Below, piece by piece: positions 17,038-24,838 of a stretch of 38,330 nucleotides of DNA. The notes below the pieces were generated by a model. It was not told where the DNA came from, ran no database searches, and was given only the letters and a program-made list of their open reading frames with translations. Positions within the stretch are counted from its first letter, which is position 1. Each line of letters starts with the position of its first letter. Where the stretch lies: contig JAPPGG010000018.1 in the NCBI GenBank assembly GCA_028875055.1, positions 1 to 38,330 of the forward strand, read 5' to 3'. Source of the stretch: Chloroflexota bacterium (GTDB taxonomy: Bacteria > Chloroflexota > Dehalococcoidia > Lucifugimonadales > UBA3495). Both the position numbers and the translations under genes were made by a program.

Positions 17038-17781
17038 CTATTCCCCCACGCAATCTGCTATGGCGGATTCCCATTCGTCCAGGTCAAAGAAATGAGGGCC
17101 CGCCCCGCCGTGATACGCCACCCTTCCGTCGGCGCCTATCAGGTACAGTCGTTCCGGAGCTGCGCCATAGGCTTCATCAATGGCGTTGTCCATTTCCTCA
17201 ATCAGGACGGGCAGCCCGATATTCAGGTCAATGCTGCATGCGTGGGCAACTTCCTCCCGCTCTTCGTAGCTCTGGTGCTGCCGAAACAGCACGCCCTGCC
17301 GGACGTTGCTCTCGGTTTGCCAGCCATCAGTGGGATGGGCTTCCTGGACGTAAACGACAAAGAACTCCACCTGGCCCCGGTATTGTTCGTAAATCCTGGT
17401 CATGCGCTCAGCCTGGGCGCGGAAGGGAGGTCAAGTATAGCTCCCAAAGGCCAGGGCCACCGGCCGCTTGTCCCGAAACTCCGACAGCCGTACCCGCTCC
17501 TCGGAACCCAGCCGCTTCAGGTGAAAATCCTCAGGAAATTCGCCAGCCCTGGGTCCGCTCTCGTCCCTGGCAAGGATGGCCTCCAATGCGCTCATCGCTT
17601 CTAGAGTCAACACATCCTGCCAATCTTGCAGCAACTCCCTGGCGGAAGTACCGCCGTCACTCCTGGCCAGGTCCGGGCTGTTGCCACGGGTGTCCTTGAT
17701 TGCGGCAATCACCCGCTGGACACTCTCGCGGTCTTCCCCTTTCAGGCTGCTAATCTTGCTGTCACGCTGTGACTTCAGCAT
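17038..17781 (-). CDS. Iodothyronine-deiodinase-like selenoprotein (in-frame UGA)
   Basis: Read straight through a TGA at 17431-17433 (codon 117), this is one 247-residue thioredoxin-fold protein. The join reads FGSYT-U-PPFRAQ, which lines up with the catalytic GSCT-U-PxF site of iodothyronine deiodinases and with the Cys form GSYTCPPFR that I recall from bacterial relatives. Downstream come FFVVYVQEAHPTDGW, equivalent to the conserved EEAHxSDGW segment, and a normal thioredoxin C-terminus (LYLIGADGRVAYHG). Upstream is a helical region (1-90) and the strand RLSEFRDKRPVALAF. TGA is an ordinary stop elsewhere in the window, so local recoding to selenocysteine is the best reading. A TGC/TGT-to-TGA error is the alternative. 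The likely role is a selenol-based redox or reductive dehalogenation reaction. Confidence 0.82.
17404..17420 (-). promoter_or_regulatory. Candidate bacterial SECIS stem-loop
   Basis: In the mRNA, 11-27 nt after the UGA, GCGC pairs with GCGC and a further C-G pair closes above a bulged A, leaving loop CAGGCU. Bacterial SECIS elements lie just 3' of the UGA within the coding region and carry loop guanines, as here. The stem is short and closer to the UGA than average, so this is tentative. Confidence 0.35.
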
Positions 17782-17850
17782 CTCGGCCTCGCCTGGGCGC
17801 GGATTTGAAACAGGTGGGCCCCCGCTGTTTTGTCGCGAGGGCCCCGAATC

Positions 17851-18957
17851 CTAGCTTACCTGCACTTCTACCGGGAAGACCATATTGTTGCCGTATCCCC
17901 GGCCGTCCCACTTGTTGGGGAATTCCATTGGCTGGGTCTCGCCGAGGCTGTTGGTGGCCCGCGACATCAGCGTGTAGCGGCCGGGACCCGGGGGCTGCCA
18001 CCGGTACTGCCAGCGGAACCAGGCATAGGAGCTGGCTCTCGGCGCCAGGTCTGCCAGGTCCCACGTCTCGCCTCCGTCGGCGCTTATCTCCACTTTAGTC
18101 ACCTCTTCCTCGCCCGACCAGGCGGCGCCGGCCAGCGTATAACCGGCGGCGGGAAGGACCTCCCCGGGAGAGGGATTGGTGATAATGGACTTGACCTTCA
18201 TCTTGGTGTGGTAGGTGTAGTATTCCGGGCTGTCCGGACCGTTCTGGGTCATGTACCGCTCGGTCTGGTAGAAGCCCTTGAACTCGTGGTCCAGGACGTG
18301 GATGCCAACCAGCCACTTCACCGAATTCATGCCGTACCAGCCCGGCACCAGCAGGCGCAGGGGGTAGCCGTGATTCAGTGGCAGCGGCTCGCCGTTCATC
18401 TCGTAGGCCAGCATGGTGTCCTGGTGCTGGGCCTTGGCGATGGGCAGACTGCGTTCATAGGTAACGTCCGGCGGGTCGCCCACGGTTTCATCCGGGCCAT
18501 GGTCCGCTCCCTCGAACATCACCTCAACCGCCGACGCCTTGACGCCCGCCCTCGCCAGGATGTCGGCCAGGGAGACTCCGGCCCACTCGGCGTTGCCCAT
18601 TATGCCGTGGCCCTTGATCATTTCCATCACGGAGCCGGTCCGGGTGGACCTGGCCCAATAATCGGGCACCGGGCTGTTCCCGCAGCATTCAAACGTTACC
18701 TGGAACCGCTGCTGCGCCATGCTCAGAATTTCGTCGAACGAGAGGCTCAGCGGCGTCTCAACTTCTCCGTCAACTGTCAGCCGGTAGGTGTTGATGTCTA
18801 TCTCCGGACAGTCAGTCCAGTGGTTGCGTATATAGAAGAGGTCGTTGGGGACTACCTCCTGCTGCAACGCCTCCGGGGGCGCCGCCCACGTGCGCAGACC
18901 GGCGTTGGTCGGGATTAGCTGGGGTTGTACCGCGGTTCGCAGACTCCGGGTTGCCAT
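17851..18957 (-). CDS. Sulfite-oxidase-type molybdopterin enzyme
   Basis: This 368-residue protein has the sulfite oxidase molybdopterin domain (about 35-230) followed by the Mo-co dimerisation domain (about 250-365, with KVEISADGGETWDLADL). The molybdenum ligand is Cys91 in FECCGN, equivalent to the family's CAGN. The stretch HGYPLRLLVPGWYGMNSVKWL is the classic cofactor-binding segment. No Tat or Sec signal and no heme domain are present, so it should be cytoplasmic and use an external electron acceptor. Oxidation of sulfite to sulfate is likely, given the thiol dioxygenase and rhodanese genes upstream on the same strand. AGGAGG lies 6 nt before the ATG. Confidence 0.92.
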   Translation of the reverse strand: MATRSLRTAVQPQLIPTNAGLRTWAAPPEALQQEVVPNDLFYIRNHWTDCPEIDINTYRLTVDGEVETPLSLSFDEILSMAQQRFQVTFECCGNSPVPDYWARSTRTGSVMEMIKGHGIMGNAEWAGVSLADILARAGVKASAVEVMFEGADHGPDETVGDPPDVTYERSLPIAKAQHQDTMLAYEMNGEPLPLNHGYPLRLLVPGWYGMNSVKWLVGIHVLDHEFKGFYQTERYMTQNGPDSPEYYTYHTKMKVKSIITNPSPGEVLPAAGYTLAGAAWSGEEEVTKVEISADGGETWDLADLAPRASSYAWFRWQYRWQPPGPGRYTLMSRATNSLGETQPMEFPNKWDGRGYGNNMVFPVEVQVS

Positions 18958-19064
18958 GATTGGCCTCCTGTCCAGTTATTTCGTTTGCCACCGGCCTCGG
19001 TGGACCGTTGTATTCAAGCCGTTTAGAGGCTGCCGGACCTTTCAGACGATTTCGTGGCCGGATT

Positions 19065-19415
19065 TCACTCCAGGTATTCGGTTTCCAGTTCCGTTGTGGG
19101 ATACGTCACCAGCAGCCTGACGGGAATCCACAGCTTGTTGACCAGCTTGTGGGGCGTGCCGGGCGGCGCGAACAGGGTGCATCCTGCCCGCACGGTTCGG
19201 AGTTCATCGTCGATGATCAACTGTACCGCGCCGGCCATCACCATTATGGCCGTGTCGGTGGGATGCCTGTGCAGCCGGCCCTCCCACCCCGGGTGCAGCT
19301 CAACCTCCTTGATGGTTAGAGACGCCGCGCCCTGCTCCGCCGATACAAAGGTGCGCTCGGCCCAGTAGTCCGTCGGCGCCGACATCCTGATGCTGCTGTG
19401 TTCAATTATGGGCAT
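19065..19415 (-). CDS. Small single-domain cupin protein
   Basis: This 116-residue beta-barrel protein has cupin motif 1 around HPGWEGRLHRHPTDTAIMVMAG (His residues in GRLHRH) and motif 2 around GCTLFAPPGTPHKLVN. It could bind a metal and act as a dioxygenase, isomerase or binding protein; the sequence does not say which. GAGGT lies about 5 nt before the ATG. It sits between the rhodanese and the sulfite-oxidase genes, all on the minus strand with gaps of about 85-110 bp, so a link to sulfur metabolism is plausible but inferred from position. Confidence 0.8.
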   Translation of the reverse strand: MPIIEHSSIRMSAPTDYWAERTFVSAEQGAASLTIKEVELHPGWEGRLHRHPTDTAIMVMAGAVQLIIDDELRTVRAGCTLFAPPGTPHKLVNKLWIPVRLLVTYPTTELETEYLE

Positions 19416-19500
19416 GCATTACCTCAAAGTGAGACCAATTACCCTGTACGGCAAAGACTTCCAACGCCGTGTATGGCCTGCATTTAACTCCAGGCGGTCA

Positions 19501-21093
19501 TCAGGCCCCGGCGTACTTCTCCCCCAGGGCCGTCTCCCAGCGCAAGTAGTTCATCATGTCGGCGTAGTTCCGGTCGGGTCCACTGGCCACCAGGTCGGTT
19601 GGGGGACTCATTACCCCCGACAGGCCCGTCTCCAATGGCAGGCCGGCGGCGCGCCAGGCATTCATTCCGCCCGACAGAATTGCCACGCTGCTGTAGCCCA
19701 TATCTCGCAGGGTAGCTGCGGCAAAGAGGGAATTCTGGCCGTCCCGGCAAGAAACCGTTATTGACGTGTCCTTGTCCGGTACCAGGCCTTCTATTTGCAG
19801 CTCCAGCCAGCCGCGCGGCGCCCAACGGGCTCCCGGAACGTGGCCCTGGGCAAAGTCGCCGCTGGTGTCCACGAAAATTACCGCCGAGCCGGAATCGGAG
19901 GCTCTCGCCCGTTCCAGTTCCTGCGGAGAAATCTCCCTGCTTCCGGCCTTGGCGGCGTCCAGCCCCATGACCGGTTCCGACGGTCCGCCGGTTTCCACGT
20001 CGAGACCGGCCGCGGCCCAGGCGGCGACGCCTCCGGCAACGGCGTAAACCTCTTCGTGCCCCAGCTGCCGGTACCAGGATGCGGTAATGGTGGACCGGAC
20101 CTTATCGTCGCAAGCGAAGATGATGGGAGTGTTCCTGACCACCGCTACTTCATCCGACCGTTGCACGGCCTGTCCCCCGGGGAACCAGCGGAAACCCGGG
20201 ATGTGGCCTTCCCGGTACTCTTCAGTGGTGCGCACGTCCACGAAATAGACGGTCTCTGACGTGGCGCGTTCCATCATCTGCTTGAGGGAAGGGATGTCCA
20301 GGTAGCGAACGCCGTCCTCCGCCGCCAGTTGGTCGGCATATGCCTCCGCGGCGGCCAGTCCCTCGGCGGACGGCTGCGGCAGGCCCACCCGGTCGGCGCC
20401 CGATTCCAGTTCGAAGCCGGCCAGCACCCAGCCGGAAGTGCCATTCTTGAGGCCAAGCACGTTCTGGCGGCCCATGCGCTGCAGCACTCGGGTGCCGATT
20501 ATGCTGCGTGTCCGCCCCGCGCAATTGACAATCACCGTGGTGTCCGGGTCCAAATCGGCGGTAATATCCGTGATGCGCAGCGCCAGTTCTCCTCCCGGCA
20601 CGCTCCGTCCGCCGGGGATGCAGAACCTCCGATATTCCTCCGGCGTGCGCGTATCGAGTATTACAAGCTTGTCGCCCCGTTCAATACGCTCGTGGAGTTC
20701 TGTGGCGTCAATTTCGGGGACGTGGTGGACCACCTCCATTTTCTCCCCGAAGTCCTTGCTGGGAACGTTTACCCCCCATTCGGTGGGATAGTCCAGGCTG
20801 GCCCACCCGTTAATGCCGCGGTCCAGCACGGCAACGTCGGTGTACCCCAGCCTTTCCAGGGTGGCCGCCGCCAGGCTTGCCCTGCGGCCATCGTCATCGC
20901 AAATGACCACCTGGGCCCCCCTTTGGGGAACGGATGCGGCTATGCGAAACTCCAGCTCCCGGCGGGGAATGAGGCTTGCCTCAGGGATATGTGTGCTGTT
21001 GTATTCACCCGCCTCCCGCACGTCAATGAGGGCGAAGGAGTCCTTGCTTTCCAGGAGTTTTGCCAGGGCTTCTGGGGATATTTCCCGGGCCAT
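19501..21093 (-). CDS. Four-domain rhodanese (sulfurtransferase)
   Basis: This 530-residue protein consists of four tandem rhodanese domains (about 5-110, 120-230, 255-370, 385-495). Each keeps a cysteine at the active-site loop position: VVICDDDGRRAS, VIVNCAGRTRS, IIFACDDKVRS and ITVSCRDGQNS. Only the second (CAGRTRS) looks like a standard catalytic loop; the others are more diverged. Rhodaneses carry persulfide sulfur between donors and acceptors such as thiosulfate, cyanide or proteins. The quadruple arrangement resembles YnjE-like and other multi-domain sulfurtransferases. Its place between a thiol dioxygenase gene and a sulfite-oxidase-type gene supports a role in moving sulfur from organic thiols. 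An AGAGGTGA site precedes the ATG. Confidence 0.92.
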   Translation of the reverse strand: MAREISPEALAKLLESKDSFALIDVREAGEYNSTHIPEASLIPRRELEFRIAASVPQRGAQVVICDDDGRRASLAAATLERLGYTDVAVLDRGINGWASLDYPTEWGVNVPSKDFGEKMEVVHHVPEIDATELHERIERGDKLVILDTRTPEEYRRFCIPGGRSVPGGELALRITDITADLDPDTTVIVNCAGRTRSIIGTRVLQRMGRQNVLGLKNGTSGWVLAGFELESGADRVGLPQPSAEGLAAAEAYADQLAAEDGVRYLDIPSLKQMMERATSETVYFVDVRTTEEYREGHIPGFRWFPGGQAVQRSDEVAVVRNTPIIFACDDKVRSTITASWYRQLGHEEVYAVAGGVAAWAAAGLDVETGGPSEPVMGLDAAKAGSREISPQELERARASDSGSAVIFVDTSGDFAQGHVPGARWAPRGWLELQIEGLVPDKDTSITVSCRDGQNSLFAAATLRDMGYSSVAILSGGMNAWRAAGLPLETGLSGVMSPPTDLVASGPDRNYADMMNYLRWETALGEKYAGA

Positions 21094-21211
21094 TTTAAGT
21101 TCACCTCTTGTCTGTTGGCTTGTTCAGGCCCCGCCTGGGGCGCCTTGCGGTATAAAGCAGTTTGATAGATGTAAATGGCTGGCCAGCGGCGGTCAATATC
21201 TGGCCCCGACT

Positions 21212-21796
21212 CTAGCAGTTGTCGTATCTCTCGGTTACGAAGGGAATAATCTTGCCGGACTCCAGGTCGTAGCGGCTCCGGTGCAGGCCCCGCAAGTCGT
21301 TCCCGTAAACGTGGATTTCCACGGTGGGCCGGTCGGTGAAGTTGTCCATCTGGTGGATCTCGTCCACCTCGGGAATCAGCAGGGTTATTTCACCCGATGT
21401 GAACTCCACGCTCCGGTCCTTTTCCAGCCTGGCGTAGCCTTCCGTCTCACGGTCGTCCACGCGCCGGAAGCGGGTTTCGGTCAGGTTGTTGCCCATCACC
21501 CCAATCATTCCCCAGGTGCAGTGGTCGTGCGGAGACGCGTGGTCCCCTGGCCCCCATACCACCGAGGTGACCAGCAAGCCGCTGTCTCCCTGGTACAGGG
21601 CGTAGGAACCGTGGTTGCTGCGGGCGCCATTCCCCACCGGAACGAGGTATTCCTCGGGAATGGCAGCCGGATTGGCAATCAGCTTTTCCAGGTAGGACGA
21701 ACCCTGATCGAAAATCCTGTGCTGGTCGGGCTGGTCCCGGAGCAGGGCTTCCATATCATGTATGAACTCATCCAGCGAATATTTGACGGTGGTCAT
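21212..21796 (-). CDS. Cysteine-dioxygenase-type thiol dioxygenase
   Basis: This 194-residue cupin matches the cysteine dioxygenase type I family. It has the iron-binding three-histidine set: H90 and H92 in PHDHCTWGMIGV and H148 in DEIHQMDN. HVYGNDLRG follows as in the family. It should convert a small thiol, such as cysteine or 3-mercaptopropionate, to the sulfinate with O2. Cys93 directly follows H92 rather than lying five residues on as in mammalian enzymes, so the Cys-Tyr cofactor cannot be assumed. GGGAGG lies 6 nt before the ATG. It is the first gene of the minus-strand sulfur run. Confidence 0.87.
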   Translation of the reverse strand: MTTVKYSLDEFIHDMEALLRDQPDQHRIFDQGSSYLEKLIANPAAIPEEYLVPVGNGARSNHGSYALYQGDSGLLVTSVVWGPGDHASPHDHCTWGMIGVMGNNLTETRFRRVDDRETEGYARLEKDRSVEFTSGEITLLIPEVDEIHQMDNFTDRPTVEIHVYGNDLRGLHRSRYDLESGKIIPFVTERYDNC

Positions 21797-21922
21797 TCGT
21801 AGCCTCCCGCGGTAGCTGGTGTGAATCGGGCCGGGGATGGGAGAAGGCCCGGAAGCGTATCTGAAGAGTTAGTGGAATTATGGTAGCGGCATATGGGTAT
21901 GTCAAGAAAGAAGCATGCCCGT

Positions 21923-22134
21923 TTACTGTTCAGAGTTGGGGTGTTCCCCTCACCCCTGCCCCTCTCCCTCAGGGAGAGGGAAGAAATATTCTCCTTAAGA
22001 GAGGCGCGGCCGGATGGGTTGCCAAATACAGAGGCAATTGACTGGGACGAATCCACCATCAGAGATGATCACCCCTCTCCCATAGGGAGAGGGGCCGGGG
22101 GTGAGGGCATTCCCCTCAACTCTGAACTGTTACC
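21923..22134. repeat. MITE-like element, copy 1
   Basis: The 200-bp core (21928-22127) begins GTTCAGAGTTG and ends CAACTCTGAAC, and the complementarity of the ends continues to about 32 bp, up to CCCTCACCCC/GGGGTGAGGG. Each end carries an internal hairpin (CCCTCTCCC...GGGAGAGGG). It is about 92 percent identical by eye to 26099-26298 in the same orientation and codes for nothing. It fills much of the 505-bp gap between the thiol dioxygenase and DUF1015 genes. Confidence 0.82.
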
Positions 22135-22301
22135 CTGCTCGTTCAGGGTCCTTCGACTGTCCCCTCCATCTTCCTTTATGTGGGGCGGCTGGCGCTCCAA
22201 CAGGAATGCATTCATTGGGGTCGGGATTTCTCCGCGGGCATTCTGGACTCTCCCCTTTTTCCTCACCTATAATTTCTACACTTCTCCCAGGAGTTTCAAC
22301 G

Positions 22302-23603
22302 ATGGCCGTATTCCGTCCTTTTCGTGGTTGCCGGTATGTGCCGCAAAGTGCGGGCAACCTGGCAGACCTGCTATGCCCACCCTACGATATGATTGGCCCC
22401 GCCCTCAAGGAATCGCTGCAGGAGCTCAGTCCCTACAATGCGGTGCATCTGGAAGGTGGTGAACAGCCCGACCCCGTGTACCCGGAAGCCGGATACCGGA
22501 GGGCCGCCTCCCTCTTTCGCCAGTGGCTGGAGCAGGGGGTGCTGCGGCGGGAGGAGTCCCCATCCTTCTACCTGATGCGGCACACCTACCAGGACCAGGG
22601 AGAACTGAAGCAACAGCTGGGCCTCTTTGGCGATGTTCTGGTCGAGGATTACGGCGACGGGTCGGTGCTTCCCCACGAGTTTACCCGGGAACCGGCGGTG
22701 ATGGACCGGGTGTCTCTCCTGCAGGCCTCGATGACCCAGTTCAGCCCCCTTATGACCCTCTACAGGGATGCCGACAACGAGCTGAAGCCGCTGCTGGACC
22801 TGGTGACGTCGGGCCAGCCGGACGTCCAGTCTCCCGGCAACCCCGGTTGCAATATAGGGTCGCTGGACCTCTGGCGAATTGCCGACCAGGGCCTGCAGGG
22901 CCGGATTACGGAATTCTTTGAAGGACGCCCGGTCTTCCTGGCCGACGGGCATCATCGCTATGAGGCGGCCCTGCGGTACAGAAGGCTGCAGGGAGCGGCT
23001 TCCGACGGGGAGACCGATGCCGCCAGCAACTACGTCATGATGTCCCTTACCGAGTTCGGCGACTCGGGCCTGCAGCTGCTTCCCTACCACAAGGTGATTG
23101 GCGGGCTGTCGGCGCAGCAACTGGCGCAGTTGGAGGATGGCATTCTGGAACTGTTCGAGGCCGAGCCCGTTGACCTGTCCCAGTGCGGCGGGGGAGAGGG
23201 CCTGGGCCGCATGGTGATTGAACGGGGGCAGGAACGCCACATGGTCGGGCTGGTCGGGCCACGGGCCGGTCAGGCCAGGCTGCTCACCTTGCGCTCGGGG
23301 ATTGACTGGGAGAGTTGGGGAGAACTGGCGGTCTCAGAGGCCTGGTTGCTGGATGAGAAGGTCATCAAGCCCCTCCTGGGCGATTCCCTTGCCCGTCACG
23401 TTGATTACAGCCACGATGCGGCGCGGACGGCGGCCATGGTAAGTGATGGTTCGCAGCAGCTGGCATTCCTGCTGAAGCCCTTTCCTATGGACGCTTTTGA
23501 GGCCATCGTCGGAGGCGGTCAGCGGCTGCCGTCCAAGTCCACCTTCTTCTACCCCAAGCTGCCCACGGGCCTGGTCATCAACCGGCTGGACGGGACCATT
23601 TAG
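22302..23603 (+). CDS. DUF1015 family protein (SerK-like)
   Basis: This 433-residue protein has the full set of DUF1015 features: the N-terminal MAVFRPFRGCRY and LLCPPYDMI, the central FLADGHHRYEAALRY around residues 210-225, and the C-terminal KSTFFYPKLPTGLVI. The family belongs to the ParB/sulfiredoxin superfamily and includes an archaeal free serine kinase; the bacterial members are poorly characterised. The HHRY block is the likely nucleotide-handling site. AGGAG stands 8 nt before the ATG at 22302. The longer frame from 22101 runs through the MITE-like element and should be ignored. A class V aminotransferase nearby makes a link with serine metabolism conceivable. Confidence 0.88.
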   Translation: MAVFRPFRGCRYVPQSAGNLADLLCPPYDMIGPALKESLQELSPYNAVHLEGGEQPDPVYPEAGYRRAASLFRQWLEQGVLRREESPSFYLMRHTYQDQGELKQQLGLFGDVLVEDYGDGSVLPHEFTREPAVMDRVSLLQASMTQFSPLMTLYRDADNELKPLLDLVTSGQPDVQSPGNPGCNIGSLDLWRIADQGLQGRITEFFEGRPVFLADGHHRYEAALRYRRLQGAASDGETDAASNYVMMSLTEFGDSGLQLLPYHKVIGGLSAQQLAQLEDGILELFEAEPVDLSQCGGGEGLGRMVIERGQERHMVGLVGPRAGQARLLTLRSGIDWESWGELAVSEAWLLDEKVIKPLLGDSLARHVDYSHDAARTAAMVSDGSQQLAFLLKPFPMDAFEAIVGGGQRLPSKSTFFYPKLPTGLVINRLDGTI

Positions 23604-23682
23604 GAATTAGGAAAAGCCTGAATACCGCTCAAAAAGCGCCAGGGCCGGCCGCAAGGAGTCTTGTGTCTCCCGGCTCTCTGTC

Positions 23683-23709
23683 ATGTCGCCCTGAGCTTGC
23701 CGAAGGGCC
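23683..23709 (+). repeat. Dispersed 27-bp repeat, copy B
   Basis: It matches the minus strand of 54-80 at 26 of 27 positions. It starts a cluster of short repeats filling the 594-bp gap 23604-24197, in which I see no gene. Confidence 0.6.
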
Positions 23710-23853
23710 TGAAGTTTTTATCCTCAGGCAGGTTGCGGGCAGGAAGCTGGTTTCGAGGATATTTTCTAAACCAATGCCAGGGTGGGATGTGCATTTCCGT
23801 CAAGCCAACGTCCGCGTTCAAGCTAAATGCGAGGCCCGGGCATCTTTCGGTAG

Positions 23854-23965
23854 GGGCAGGTTTCAAACCTGCCCTGTCCCAATAGCGAGTCTGTAAAACG
23901 GAACGGAATGCTATCTCGCCCATGCTGTCACCAGTGCGGGAAACATGGCGGGTTTCAAACCCGCC
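23854..23965. repeat. Pair of related palindromes (GGTTTCAAACC core)
   Basis: Two near-perfect palindromes share the centre GGTTTCAAACC: 23854-23874 (10-bp arms) and 23947-23965 (9-bp arms, GGCGGGTTT). They are probably copies of the same small hairpin repeat. Confidence 0.55.
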
Positions 23966-24050
23966 ACTACGGTAAATGCGCATCCCACCCGGGCTTTAGA
24001 TCAGGGGCCGTGGACAAACTGAAAATCGATGCTTCCCAGCGCACCATCTC

Positions 24051-24074
24051 GTCGTTTCCGCGAAGGCGGGAACC
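24051..24074 (+). repeat. REP-like repeat (GCGAAGGCGGGAA type)
   Basis: The sequence GTCGTTTCCGCGAAGGCGGG and its flank are a degenerate member of a common bacterial intergenic hairpin repeat. It is related in layout to 15320-15346. Confidence 0.45.
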
Positions 24075-24197
24075 TCGCCGGCTGTGGTCAAGCCTGCTCC
24101 CGGTTCAAGTATGACGGGCCAATTTGACCACACTCCGTGGATGCTTCGGCGCAGCCTGTCCTGAACCTGCCGAAGGGCTCAAACCCGGGGAAGCAAC

Positions 24198-24656
24198 CTA
24201 AAGCCCCTCGTGCCGCTCCTGGTAGCGGGAGGTTATTACCTGCTCTGCCAGCCGGCTGTGCTCAGCGATGAAGTACTCCAGCCGCCGGACCTCGGCCAGC
24301 CCCTCCAGCGTTTCGCCCTCCAGCCGCATCTGCCGCTTCAGGGATGACAGGGACTTCTTGGCTTCGTCAACCTGCCTTACCGACTCCAGGGCAGCCAGTT
24401 CCTCGGTGGCGGTTTTCTTGATGGCCAGCAGCCGGCGCTTGGTGGCTTCCGTGTCTGCCAGCCGCTCTTCAATCTCTCCCATCGATGACAGGGAAACTTC
24501 CAGCGGAGTACGGCCGTAAATTACCTGGCGCGGCAGTCGCTGCAACTGGGTCCGGAACTGGGAAATGAGCGTGTCCAGTTGCTGCTCCTTGTTCTGCAAT
24601 TCCGCCAGGGTCATGCGCAGGGTGGCCATGGTCTGCTGCAACTGGGACATTGACAT
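24198..24656 (-). CDS. Coiled-coil hypothetical protein
   Basis: This 152-residue protein is almost wholly helical and highly charged, with heptad-like spacing in two blocks (about 3-38 and 60-150). The blocks are separated by a short break rich in Pro and Gly (RLPRQVIYGRTPLEV). No signal, membrane segment or catalytic motif is visible. It may be structural or a partner of another protein; I do not recognise a family. The ATG at 24656 gives the natural start, MSMSQLQQ; the frame upstream is low-complexity His/Tyr sequence and probably not coding. It is followed on the same strand, across the repeat-rich gap, by nothing related. Confidence 0.6.
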   Translation of the reverse strand: MSMSQLQQTMATLRMTLAELQNKEQQLDTLISQFRTQLQRLPRQVIYGRTPLEVSLSSMGEIEERLADTEATKRRLLAIKKTATEELAALESVRQVDEAKKSLSSLKRQMRLEGETLEGLAEVRRLEYFIAEHSRLAEQVITSRYQERHEGL

Positions 24657-24838
24657 AGGTAAAACCCTGTAAACGGTTTCGGGGCCGCACCGGCGCCCGA
24701 CTGGTCGGTAATGGTAGTGGCAACGGTAATGGTATTGGAAATTCCCTCCGGCCTGGTCAGGAGGGGTTGGGATGGATGGGGCGACCGCCTGCCGGAGGCC
24801 GCCAGGTTCCATCTATACATCCGGCCCTGCCTCGGGCG

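Noticed and set aside
6478-17433. Genome-wide reassignment of UGA to a sense codon
   Set aside because: UGA ends other well-defined genes here (binding protein, VWA protein), so the two in-frame UGAs need separate explanations.
23604-24197. CRISPR-like array of short repeats
   Set aside because: The repeats are of different families and unevenly spaced, with no regular spacers and no cas genes.
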